Source of the DNA: Anaerolineales bacterium
Lineage (GTDB): Bacteria > Chloroflexota > Anaerolineae > Anaerolineales > Villigracilaceae
NCBI GenBank assembly: GCA_919902735.1
Contig: CAKKRM010000077.1
Location: 1-64,000, forward strand
Direction: 5' to 3'
DNA length: 64,000 nucleotides
Below are positions 33,548 to 41,019 of the stretch, piece after piece. Numbering within the stretch: position 1 is the stretch's first letter; every line of letters begins with the position of its first letter. The position numbers and the translations under genes were made by a program. The notes under the pieces were generated by a model. It did not search any database, was not told where the DNA came from, and saw only the letters and a program-made list of their open reading frames with translations.

Positions 33548-34927
33548 CTAGAGCGAAGTTAGTGATTTCCATTCTTTCATGACTTCCGCCGTCACAAACA
33601 TCGATCCAGCGGATAGAACTATGCTACCATCTTTTGACGATAAATCCAACGCCCGCGCCAAAGCGTCCTTCACTGGGACAATCGCCTCAGACTCCGCCCC
33701 AGCCTGCCCGGCCAACTGTTGAATTTTTTCCACTTCCAAAGCCCGCGGATGATCGGCGCGCGTGACAATAACCTTCTTGATCTTCGGCTTCATCTCTTCA
33801 AACATCCCAGGGATATTCTTATCCTCCGAAGCGCCAAAGATAAGATAAACCTGTTTGCCGGGAAAATACGTTTCCAAGGTCTCGCGCAATTTCTCGAACG
33901 AATCCTGATTATGCGCTGAGTCAAAAATCACAGGCGGTTCACGTCTCGCCACCTCGAAGCGGGCGCGCCATTTTACCTGAGAAAACCCTTTTTGAATCTG
34001 CTCATCCGAAATTGGAATCCCGCTGGCTTTTAATGCGGCGTAGGCGGTGGCGGCGTTTTCAAGTTGGTGGTTGCCGAGCAAAGGAATTTGCAGCCTGACC
34101 ACAGACGACAGACCACCGACCACAGATAACTGACCTTCAACCTGCAACATTTGACCGCTAAAAGCTGACCGCTGATAGCTGACAGCCAGCCCTTGCCCCT
34201 CCAAAGATGACTCGATCAACTCAAACTTTACATCTTTTCCAACCAGTGTAAACTCACACCCCTTTAGTTTGGCTACGCGCTCCAAAACTTCAAGCGCCTC
34301 ATCTTTTTGCGGGGATGAAACCACAGGCACGCCATTCTTGATAATGCCTGCCTTTTCCCCTGCTATCAAAGCCAGAGTATTTCCCAGCACTGCTGTATGA
34401 TCGTACGACAACGAAGTAATGACCGACACCTTCGGGGTAACGATATTGGTTGCATCCAACCTGCCGCCGAGTCCCACTTCAAAGACTGCCGCATCCACGC
34501 CGTATTTCCCAAATGCCATAAATGCCAGCGCGGTGGTAATTTCAAACGTCGTCAAAAACGGAACACGCAACACGGCGGGTTTAATTTCCTCCACCAACCC
34601 TGCCAGTTGCTCATGCGTAATCGGCTCGCCGTTGATCTGAATCCGCTCGCAATAATCCAGCAAATGCGGAGACGTGTACAACCCGACGGTGTATCCCGCC
34701 GTCCCCAACCCCGCCGCACACAGCGCGGACGTGGAACCCTTGCCTTTCGTCCCCGCCACGTGGATGATGGGATACTTCTTCTGCGGATTCCCCAGCGACT
34801 CCATCAGCGCAAACATGCGGTCCAAATTAAAGTCTGCCTTCGCCAACTCGGACGAATGTTTCAGGCTATAATCGACAAAACTATACAGGTAATCAAGGGC
34901 TTGGTTGTATGCAGTTTCTATGTCCAT
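33548..34927 (-). CDS. folC: Folylpolyglutamate/dihydrofolate synthase with repeat insert
   Basis: FolC adds glutamate to folates, in some cases also making dihydrofolate. The 459-residue protein has the ATP loop VAGTKGKGSTSALCAAGL, the Mg site VFEVGLGGRLDATNIV and the Mur-ligase C-terminal domain with FDSAHNQDSFEKL and GASEDKNIPGMF. It is longer than most relatives. About 30 residues (SYQRSAFSGQML to SSVVRLQIPLL) are encoded by tandem seven-base repeats (34098-34190) that lie in frame just before the conserved GNHQLENAATAYAAL. The insert is in a surface segment, so function is probably kept. Confidence 0.93.
   Translation of the reverse strand: MDIETAYNQALDYLYSFVDYSLKHSSELAKADFNLDRMFALMESLGNPQKKYPIIHVAGTKGKGSTSALCAAGLGTAGYTVGLYTSPHLLDYCERIQINGEPITHEQLAGLVEEIKPAVLRVPFLTTFEITTALAFMAFGKYGVDAAVFEVGLGGRLDATNIVTPKVSVITSLSYDHTAVLGNTLALIAGEKAGIIKNGVPVVSSPQKDEALEVLERVAKLKGCEFTLVGKDVKFELIESSLEGQGLAVSYQRSAFSGQMLQVEGQLSVVGGLSSVVRLQIPLLGNHQLENAATAYAALKASGIPISDEQIQKGFSQVKWRARFEVARREPPVIFDSAHNQDSFEKLRETLETYFPGKQVYLIFGASEDKNIPGMFEEMKPKIKKVIVTRADHPRALEVEKIQQLAGQAGAESEAIVPVKDALARALDLSSKDGSIVLSAGSMFVTAEVMKEWKSLTSL
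34098..34190. repeat. In-frame seven-base repeats inside folC
   Basis: On the minus strand the units run ggttgaa, ggtcagt, tatctgt, ggtcggt, ggtctgt, cgtctgt, ggtcagg, after a related ggtcagc series. This is the same family as the tract at 7625-7700 in the NUDIX leader. Confidence 0.85.
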
Positions 34928-35019
34928 GCGTGGGATTGTAAGACGTAATGTGTAATTCGTAAACTTGCATTAAGCTTATCAAAATGACTAAAATCAAAAA
35001 TCGGTAAACAAAAATTCCC

Positions 35020-35088
35020 ATGCTCGCCACCCTCACCATCCACCTTCACCTGCCTGCTCGCTGGCGCAGTTCCTCAAAGAATAGCGTA
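35020..35088 (+). pseudogene. 5' fragment of a DUF503 gene
   Basis: The sequence from about 34990 to 35088 is a diverged copy of the start of the intact DUF503 gene at 36050-36155. It includes the leader aaatcaaaaatcg and the codons for MLATLTIHLHLPA, then loses the frame. The fragment keeps an ATG where the intact gene has TTG. The two copies flank the DUF433/DUF5615 gene pair. Confidence 0.7.
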
Positions 35089-35144
35089 GATGAAAATAAT
35101 TCGCCCTGCTGTATAATAAATTCACTGGAAAGTGAAGGCATACT

Positions 35145-35639
35145 ATGGAACAGAAACCACCTCCCAAGCCACTAGATGAACGGATTGCCAAACTGGAAGA
35201 AGAATCTCGGCGGCTGCAAAAGGAACTGGCTGTCTTACGTTCGGAAAAACTCATCCAAACGATGATAACCATGGATGGTCCCATTCCGCGCGAGAACCGC
35301 ACGGTGATCCGTACCCAAAACGGGCTGACGGTCAACGGTACACGTCTTAACCTGTTTCACATCATGGACGAAATGCAGGGAAAAAACTCCCTAAAAAACG
35401 TCCGCGATATTTACGAGCTGACCGACGAGGAAATGCTGGATATTCTTGATTACATGCACCTGAACAAAGAGGATTTCGAGAAGGAATACAAGCAGATTTT
35501 AAGATCCGCCGAAGAAAACAGAAAATATTGGGAGAAAAGAAACAAGGAGGTGTCAAAAGCCAATTACAAACAACACGAGGCAACTATTACGAAACTGCAG
35601 GAATGGCAGGAAAAATATCGCACGGAAAACAAACCATGA
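35145..35639 (+). CDS. DUF433-like antitoxin
   Basis: The 164-residue protein has an N-terminal coiled coil (about residues 8-38, DERIAKLEEESRRLQKELAVL), a DUF433-type HTH-like domain (about 60-120, NGTRLNLFHIMDEMQGKNSL and LTDEEMLDILDYMHLN) and a charged helical tail (SAEENRKYWEKRNKEVSKAN). DUF433 proteins are commonly antitoxins of DUF5615 PIN-like toxins, the family of the next gene, and the two genes overlap by four bases. A TATAAT box (35112-35117) and an AAGG ribosome binding site precede the ATG. Confidence 0.75.
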   Translation: MEQKPPPKPLDERIAKLEEESRRLQKELAVLRSEKLIQTMITMDGPIPRENRTVIRTQNGLTVNGTRLNLFHIMDEMQGKNSLKNVRDIYELTDEEMLDILDYMHLNKEDFEKEYKQILRSAEENRKYWEKRNKEVSKANYKQHEATITKLQEWQEKYRTENKP

Positions 35640-36028
35640 AAATCCTGCTCGACCATCATATGAAAAAGCAGGGGATATTGCTTTGGTCCATCATGGAAAA
35701 TGCAGGCTGGCTCAAATTAATGGATATTCCAATGCTGACTTTTGCCGATATAGGAATGCCTATAGACGCTCCCGACCGTAAAATTTGGCGTTTTGCCCAG
35801 GAACATCAACTTATTTTACTTACTGGAAATCGAAACGGCGAAGGGATAGACTCTCTGGAGCAAACAATCCGAGAAGAAAATGTTTCAACTTCCCTGCCTG
35901 TGCTTACCATCGGCGTGCCTGATCGCATGAAAGAAAGCAACTATCGTATAAAATGCGCGGAAAGAATTGTGGATATTGTCCTGAATCTCGAAAACTATCT
36001 TGGTGCGGGGCGAATTTATATTCCATAA
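35636..36028 (+). CDS. DUF5615 PIN-like toxin
   Basis: The 130-residue protein shows the PIN-like pattern of DUF5615 toxins. It has an N-terminal MKILLDHHMKKQ with the first acidic residue, a middle PDRKIWRFAQEHQLILLTGN strand with the next ones, and RNGEGIDSLEQTIREEN. It is probably a ribonuclease toxin neutralised by the overlapping upstream DUF433-like gene (ATGA overlap at 35636). The call comes from motif spacing and gene order; nuclease activity is inferred. Confidence 0.72.
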   Translation: MKILLDHHMKKQGILLWSIMENAGWLKLMDIPMLTFADIGMPIDAPDRKIWRFAQEHQLILLTGNRNGEGIDSLEQTIREENVSTSLPVLTIGVPDRMKESNYRIKCAERIVDIVLNLENYLGAGRIYIP

Positions 36029-36080
36029 ACCACCCTGTTTTTCCAAACACAAATCAAAAATCGTAAATCGAAAATTCCCC

Positions 36081-36362
36081 TTGCTCGCCACCCTCACCAT
36101 TCACCTTCACCTCCCAGCCTGCGCTTCCCTCAAAGAAAAGCGCGGACGGATTAAGCCGCTCATCTCGCGTTTGCACCGCGAGTTCAATATATCCGTTGCA
36201 GAGATGGGCTTGCAGGATAAATGGGACGAAGCCATCATCACCTGCGCGATGGTGGGAAATGACCATACCTTTTTACAATCTGCGTTACAAAATGTGGCAA
36301 AATGGGTGGATGCGAACTGGACAGATGGGGATGTTTGGGAGCAGAAGATAGAAGTAGTTTGA
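36081..36362 (+). CDS. DUF503 family protein
   Basis: DUF503 proteins are small conserved proteins of unknown function, often near rbfA and translation genes. I start at a TTG (36081) because it matches LATLTIHLHLPACASLKEKR, the family's usual N-terminus, and the upstream frame translates noncoding leader sequence. The 93-residue protein continues with RIKPLISRLHREFNISVAEMGLQDKWDEAIITCAMVG-type residues, all typical. The 5' end exists twice around the toxin-antitoxin pair. This copy has lost the ATG seen in the fragment at 35020, so its expression may be weakened. Confidence 0.82.
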   Translation: MLATLTIHLHLPACASLKEKRGRIKPLISRLHREFNISVAEMGLQDKWDEAIITCAMVGNDHTFLQSALQNVAKWVDANWTDGDVWEQKIEVV

Positions 36363-36420
36363 AAGTTGAAGGTTACAGGTTGAAAGTTCAAATCCTGTAA
36401 CCTTCAACCTGCAACTTGTA
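36362..36420. repeat. Seven-base repeat tract between the DUF503 and SDR genes
   Basis: Units aagttga, aggttac, aggttga, aagttca are followed by the inverted set (tgtaaccttcaacctgc), forming a long hairpin-like structure. Confidence 0.8.
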
Positions 36421-36439
36421 ACAAATACAGGAGCAAACA

Positions 36440-37231
36440 ATGGACTTAAGACTCAAAGACAAACGCGCGCTCGTAACCGCCTCTTCACGCGGGCTGGGTT
36501 ATGCCGCTGCTTTGGCGCTTGCAAAAGAAGGCTGCAAAGTCGCCATCAATGGGCGGGATGAAGCGAAGATAAAAGCTGTGGCGGAGAAGTTGAGCAGGGA
36601 AACAGGCACACAGGTCATTGGCTTGGCAGGCGATGTGAGTTTGCCTGATGTTCCCGAAAAACTGATCCAGCAAACTGCCGAGGCGTTTGACGGATTGGAT
36701 ATTCTCATCACCAATGCGGGCGGGCCTACGCCCGGCACCATCGATTCATTGGATGAAGCCGCATGGCAGAAAGGCATTGACCTGTGCCTGATGGCGCATG
36801 TCCGTTTGATAAAATCTGCGCTTCCGTTCTTGCGGAAATCTGACTCGGCCAGCATTTTGACCGTCACCTCGCTTTCGGTGAAACAGCCGATACAAAATTT
36901 GCTGATCTCGAACAGCGTGCGCTCGGCGACGGTTGGGTTGACCAAGTCGCTCTCGTTGGAACTTGGCAGGGAGAACATCCGCGTCAATTCCATTTTGCCA
37001 GGCTGGACGGAGACGGAACGTGTCACAGAGTTGATGAATGCCCGGGCAAAAGCCAACAACTCGACGGTAGAGGAAGAGGCGCAGCGGCAGGCAGCAGAGA
37101 GTCCGTTTGGGAGGATGGGCCAACCCGAAGAGTTCGCCAATGCCGCTGCGTTCATCGTATCGCCTGCCGCTTCTTACATCACGGGCGCGATGCTGAGCGT
37201 GGATGGCGGGATGTATAAAGGGACGTTATGA
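36440..37231 (+). CDS. SDR oxidoreductase lacking the usual catalytic Tyr-Lys
   Basis: The 263-residue protein has a Rossmann fold with VTASSRGLGYAAALALAKEG, GDVS, ITNAGG and the C-terminal SYITGAMLSVDGGM, close to 3-oxoacyl-ACP reductase-like SDRs. Where classical members have YxxxK, it reads SNSVRSATVGLTKSLSLEL, so the catalytic Tyr appears as Ser and the Lys as Arg. A subset of SDRs carries this SNxxR form. A good AGGAG ribosome binding site precedes the ATG. The substrate is unknown, and it may work by a different mechanism or act as a binding protein. Confidence 0.9.
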   Translation: MDLRLKDKRALVTASSRGLGYAAALALAKEGCKVAINGRDEAKIKAVAEKLSRETGTQVIGLAGDVSLPDVPEKLIQQTAEAFDGLDILITNAGGPTPGTIDSLDEAAWQKGIDLCLMAHVRLIKSALPFLRKSDSASILTVTSLSVKQPIQNLLISNSVRSATVGLTKSLSLELGRENIRVNSILPGWTETERVTELMNARAKANNSTVEEEAQRQAAESPFGRMGQPEEFANAAAFIVSPAASYITGAMLSVDGGMYKGTL

Positions 37232-37312
37232 AGGTTGAAGGTTGCAGGTTGCAGGTTGAAAGTTTCAAACCTGCAACTTTCAACCTGCAACCTATAATCT
37301 GTAACCCATTGG
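37228..37312. repeat. Seven-base repeat tract downstream of the SDR gene
   Basis: Units aaggttg, caggttg, caggttg, aaagttt are followed by the complementary series (aacctgcaactttcaacc), a near-perfect long inverted repeat. Confidence 0.8.
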
Positions 37313-37319
37313 AGAACCC

Positions 37320-37508
37320 ATGAACGAAAATGAAAAAGTATGCTTGAACTGCAACCGCACGGATGAACAAATTCCGTTGCTGACCCTTTCCTTCAAAAGC
37401 GAGCCGAAATATATTTGCGCGCAGTGTTTCCCAACACTCATTCACAAAATCCACCTGCTGGCAGATAAACTTCCGGGCGTGGAACTTCCGCCAACCCTTG
37501 ATAACTGA
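37320..37508 (+). CDS. Small zinc-ribbon-like protein
   Basis: The 62-residue protein has two Cys pairs, CLNC (near residue 8) and CAQC (near residue 33), suited to one zinc site, and an amphipathic C-terminal helix (LIHKIHLLADKLPG). The ATG has GGAG eight bases upstream. It is not a family I can name. It lies between the SDR gene and murJ on the same strand, flanked on both sides by seven-base repeats. Confidence 0.7.
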   Translation: MNENEKVCLNCNRTDEQIPLLTLSFKSEPKYICAQCFPTLIHKIHLLADKLPGVELPPTLDN

Positions 37509-37576
37509 TCACTGATTACTGATCACTGATTACTGATCACTGATTACTGATCACTGATTACTGATCACTGCCTACT
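37502..37576. repeat. Tandem repeat, 14-base unit (tgatcactgattac)
   Basis: About five alternating tgatcac and tgattac heptamers run from the stop codon of the zinc-ribbon gene to the start of murJ. There are no spacers, so it is not a CRISPR array. Confidence 0.85.
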
Positions 37577-37584
37577 GGAACTCC

Positions 37585-39090
37585 ATGAACAAACTCTCCC
37601 GCCTCACCCGCAACTCCCTCATCATCGCGTTTTTCTTTTTGATAGACAAAGCGCTGGCCTTCGTGCGGACGGGCATCGTCTCGCGTCAGTACACAGACGA
37701 AGTGCATCTGCTGGATACCTTCAACGCGGCCAATAATTTACCCGATGTGTTGTTCGCGCTCATTTCGGGCGGCGCGCTGGCGATGGCGTTCATTCCCCTG
37801 CTGACGGAATATCTCACCACCAAAGACCGCGCCGCCGCATGGGACTTGTTTTCGCGCGTGGCAAATATCGGTTTTTTGGTGACAGGCTCGATTGCGATTC
37901 TGATCGCGATCTTCGCGCAGCAGCTTGTGGATGCGAAACTCGGCATCGCTCCGGGCTTCGGCGAGGAACAGCGCAAATTGCTCGCTGAATTGATGCGCTT
38001 GAATTTAATCGGCACGGTCATTTTTTCGATCAGCGGCCTGGTGATGGCGTCGCTGCAAGCGAACCAGCATTTTGTTCTGCCCGCGATTGCGCCGAGCATG
38101 TATAACGTCGGCCAGATCATCGGCGCAATTTTTCTCACGCCGCGTTTTGGGATTTATGGGCTTGTGTACGGCGTAATTCTCGGCGCGGTATTTCACCTGC
38201 TTATTCAAGTACCCGCGCTCTTTATGTTCGGCTTCCGCTGGACGCGCTCATTGAATTTGCGTCATACAGGTTTGATCGAAGCCTTGAAGTTAATGGCCCC
38301 GCGTTTGCTAACCATGGGCGGCATCCAATTGATTTTTCTTGCGCGTGACAACCTCGCTTCGCGGCTTGATCAAGTCGGCGCGGTCACTTCACTCACCTAC
38401 GGCTGGATGATTATGCAAGTGCCTGAGACAATTCTTGGGACAGCCATCGCCACCGCCATGCTGCCAGCCCTTTCGGAACTCGCTTCGCGCGGCGACTGGG
38501 CAGGCTTCCGGTCTACGGTGGAACGCGCCCTGCGAGTTTTGATCTCTCTCACCCTGCCGATTGCGGCGGTCATGGCCGCAGGGATTCATCCGCTCGTGCG
38601 CGGCGTCTTCGGTTTTGACGAAGTCACATCCACCCTCATCACCTGGACAACCCGCGCCTACCTGATGGCATTGACAGGCTACACCATCCACGAGGTTGCG
38701 GTGCGTGCCTTCTATGCCCGCAAAGAGCCGCTGTTCCCGCTTTATGCCGTACTTTTACGCATCGTCATGTTTTTGGGAATTGGCATCATGGGCATCACTT
38801 TCTTTAAAGATGTCGGCGCGCCGATTATTGCCTTTGCTGAAATCGCCCTCTTAATTGAAGCCACCATCTTATTTGGCTGGCTCTCCAAACGGACACACGT
38901 TCCGCTTGAAACTGGAAGTTCGGTCAGCAAAGGACTCATTGCCGCGGTCATCGGCGGAGCGGTCACCTATGCGGTTGCGTACTACTTGCCCGGCGGCGCG
39001 ATTGTCACAGCGCTGGTCGGTATGGTTGTCGGCGGCTTGGTCGCGCTGGGCATTGTCTGGTCTGAGGCAAAGCAGTTGATTCATTTGTAA
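37585..39090 (+). CDS. murJ: Lipid II flippase MurJ (MviN)
   Basis: MurJ moves lipid II across the membrane for peptidoglycan synthesis. The 501-residue protein has about 14 membrane segments. It contains the N-terminal region with AFVRTGIVSRQYTDEVHLLDTF and LFALISGGALAMAFIPLL, the central TLPIAAVMAAGIHPLVRGVFG, and AYLMALTGYTIHEVAVRAFYARKE-type sequence, all typical of MviN/MurJ. No membrane regulatory domain is fused. It follows a tandem heptamer tract rather than an obvious promoter. Confidence 0.92.
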   Translation: MNKLSRLTRNSLIIAFFFLIDKALAFVRTGIVSRQYTDEVHLLDTFNAANNLPDVLFALISGGALAMAFIPLLTEYLTTKDRAAAWDLFSRVANIGFLVTGSIAILIAIFAQQLVDAKLGIAPGFGEEQRKLLAELMRLNLIGTVIFSISGLVMASLQANQHFVLPAIAPSMYNVGQIIGAIFLTPRFGIYGLVYGVILGAVFHLLIQVPALFMFGFRWTRSLNLRHTGLIEALKLMAPRLLTMGGIQLIFLARDNLASRLDQVGAVTSLTYGWMIMQVPETILGTAIATAMLPALSELASRGDWAGFRSTVERALRVLISLTLPIAAVMAAGIHPLVRGVFGFDEVTSTLITWTTRAYLMALTGYTIHEVAVRAFYARKEPLFPLYAVLLRIVMFLGIGIMGITFFKDVGAPIIAFAEIALLIEATILFGWLSKRTHVPLETGSSVSKGLIAAVIGGAVTYAVAYYLPGGAIVTALVGMVVGGLVALGIVWSEAKQLIHL

Positions 39091-39100
39091 TTTATTTTTG

Positions 39101-39286
39101 AGACCCTAAGAGACTGTTTAATAACTCACTCTCCGCAATGTCATTCTGAGCGCCAGCGAAGAATCTCTGAGAGTATCGTAGAGACCCTTCGCTAGCGCTC
39201 AGGGAATCACGGTAGGGTGCGTAAGGAGAGTTGGTAAAATCGAGTTATTAAACAGCTTCTAAAGGTCTTGAAGACCTTTAGGGTCT
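39101..39286. repeat. MITE-like element with terminal inverted repeats and nested repeat
   Basis: The outer ends are agaccctaa and ttagggtct. Inside are a 17-base pair of inverted repeats (CTGTTTAATAACTC at 39114 and its complement GAGTTATTAAACAG at 39242), inner actctcc / ggagagt units, and a CHPERSEG-type palindrome (39139-39210). A perfect AAAGGTCTT / AAGACCTTT palindrome closes the right side. No coding capacity is seen. Confidence 0.7.
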
Positions 39287-39335
39287 ATTTGGATAAAACC
39301 GAAATAAGAAAAAATCCCATCACTTCAAAGGGAAG

Positions 39336-39341
39336 TATAAT
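39336..39341 (+). promoter_or_regulatory. -10 box for a probably leaderless transcript
   Basis: TATAAT ends seven bases before the ATG at 39349, with no ribosome binding site at a useful distance. The -35 region is not obvious. Confidence 0.4.
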
Positions 39342-39348
39342 CATTCCC

Positions 39349-40383
39349 ATGTCTGAACAAACTGGAACCACACAACCTATTCAACCCATCAAGGAAGATG
39401 ACACACAACCCATCAAACCGATCAAAAAGCCATCACGCTGGAAATCGACATTAATCAGCGTTTTGGGTTTTCTCCTGCTCATCGGTTTGGGCGGGTTTGG
39501 CGGATATTCTTCCGGTATCGGCGTCCGCCAAAATGCAAAGGACTCGATCATTTCCCAGCAGCTCTCCGAGCAATTTTCTTATGCGCTGGTGGATATTGAG
39601 TTTGGCCGCTTTGAAGTCGCCAAACAGCGTCTCGAATTCATCATTGACAGCGACCCCAGCTTCCCCGGCGCACAGCAAAAATTGACCGAGGTTCTGGTGT
39701 TGAGCGCCATCCCCACCGCCACGCTCGCGCCAACCCTCACCGCCACCCCCGATTTCAGCGGCGCAGAAAACGCCTTCCAACGCGCACAACAACTCATCAG
39801 CGCACAGGATTGGCCCGGTGCGGTCACAGCGCTCGACACCATCCGCAAATTGGACTCAACCTACAAAACCGCCCAGGTGGACGGCATGTACTACTTTGCC
39901 CTCCGCAACCAGGGATACGACCTGATCACCAAACAAGGCAACCTCGAAGGCGGCATCTACTACCTGAACCTCGCCGAACGCTTCGGTCCATTGGATAACA
40001 ACTCAGTCGGCCTGCGCGACGGCGCGCGCGCCTACATCACTGGCGCAAGTTTCTGGGAACTGGACTGGGCGCAAGCCGTAACCTATTTCGAGCAAGTCGG
40101 CGCTGGCTGGCCCTCCATGTGGGATGGAACCATGACCGCCTCCCAGCGTTACTTCATAGCGCTGACGAGTTACGCCAATGAACTCTTCATCAAAGAGGAG
40201 TATTGCGCCGCCTACGATGTATACCAAACCGCCGCCTCCATCGGCGCGTTGGATGCAGGCTCCGCCAATAACGCAGCCCAGGCATACGCTCAATGCTACC
40301 CGCCCACCGAGGTTATTTTGCCCACAGCCACCATAGAAACCGCCCCCACCGCAACGGAACCTGCGGCAACCGCAACCCCGTAA
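39349..40383 (+). CDS. Membrane-anchored TPR-like protein
   Basis: I start at the ATG at 39349 (MSEQTGTTQPIQPIKEDD). The upstream frame runs into the MITE-like element. The 344-residue protein has an acidic Thr/Gln/Pro-rich cytoplasmic N-terminus with repeated QPIKPIK units, one membrane segment (STLISVLGFLLLIGLGGFGGY), and about 250 extracytoplasmic residues. Those residues show TPR-like helical pairs (AENAFQRAQQLISAQDWPGAV, GNLEGGIYYLNLAERFG). The C-terminus is a Thr/Ala/Pro tail (TATIETAPTATEPAATATP). The function is unknown. Confidence 0.78.
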   Translation: MSEQTGTTQPIQPIKEDDTQPIKPIKKPSRWKSTLISVLGFLLLIGLGGFGGYSSGIGVRQNAKDSIISQQLSEQFSYALVDIEFGRFEVAKQRLEFIIDSDPSFPGAQQKLTEVLVLSAIPTATLAPTLTATPDFSGAENAFQRAQQLISAQDWPGAVTALDTIRKLDSTYKTAQVDGMYYFALRNQGYDLITKQGNLEGGIYYLNLAERFGPLDNNSVGLRDGARAYITGASFWELDWAQAVTYFEQVGAGWPSMWDGTMTASQRYFIALTSYANELFIKEEYCAAYDVYQTAASIGALDAGSANNAAQAYAQCYPPTEVILPTATIETAPTATEPAATATP

Positions 40384-40386
40384 TTC

Positions 40387-40893
40387 ATGGCCTCACCCTC
40401 CCCATGGATTTTGGCGATCATCTACTGGCTGCACATGCTCGCAACCGTCACATGGATTGGAAGCCTCGCCGCGATCAACATTCTCATCCTCCCCGCCTCC
40501 CAACGGACCTTGAAGCTGGTCGACCAACTCAGCTTTATCTCCGCCCTTCAAAAAAGACTCGAACCCCTCGCGTGGTTCTGCATGGGATTATTGCTGGTGA
40601 CAGGCTTGATCCAACTCAGCACCAGCCCGCATTATGACGGCTTTCTATCCCTGAGCACGCAATGGTCTTTTGCCATCCTCGTCAAACATGGGCTGGCGGT
40701 TGTCATGGTGGTAGTCAGCGCCATCCAAACCTGGGAAGTGCTCCCCGCCATCCACCGCACGTTGATGAAAAAAGAAAAAGCGGATGAAGGCGAACTCGCC
40801 AAACTACAAGGAAAAGAATTACTCATCCTGCGGATCAATCTGCTGCTCTCCGCACTGATCCTCGCAGCCACCGCATTCGCAAGAGTATCGTAA
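40387..40893 (+). CDS. CopD-like integral membrane protein
   Basis: The 168-residue protein has four membrane segments with histidines placed as in CopD/DUF2269-like proteins: IYWLHMLATVTWIGSLAAIN, LVTGLIQL, FAILVKHGLAVVMVVVSAIQTW and a C-terminal segment. These His residues may bind heme or copper. It begins three bases after the TPR-like gene, so the two are co-transcribed. A strong terminator follows. Its exact role is not known. Confidence 0.75.
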   Translation: MASPSPWILAIIYWLHMLATVTWIGSLAAINILILPASQRTLKLVDQLSFISALQKRLEPLAWFCMGLLLVTGLIQLSTSPHYDGFLSLSTQWSFAILVKHGLAVVMVVVSAIQTWEVLPAIHRTLMKKEKADEGELAKLQGKELLILRINLLLSALILAATAFARVS

Positions 40894-40937
40894 ATCAAAA
40901 AGAAGCCGTTGCCAAAAGCAACGGCTTCTTTTTGATT
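40893..40937. terminator. Strong bidirectional terminator
   Basis: A 20-base perfect stem around AAAAAGAAGCCGTTGC with a five-base loop is flanked by A-rich and T-rich arms. It can stop transcription of the CopD-like gene on the plus strand and of rimO on the minus strand. Confidence 0.92.
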
Positions 40938-41019
40938 CTGGAGTCCATCAGCCTGTTGATGGAGAGCTCAGTCGGACAGTACACCCTAACGGGTACGAGA
41001 GCTGTCCGACCCCAAAGTA

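Noticed and set aside
39268-39348. N-terminal extension of the TPR-like protein
   Set aside because: The 27 extra codons lie partly in the MITE-like element and beyond the -10 box; the ATG at 39349 is preferred.
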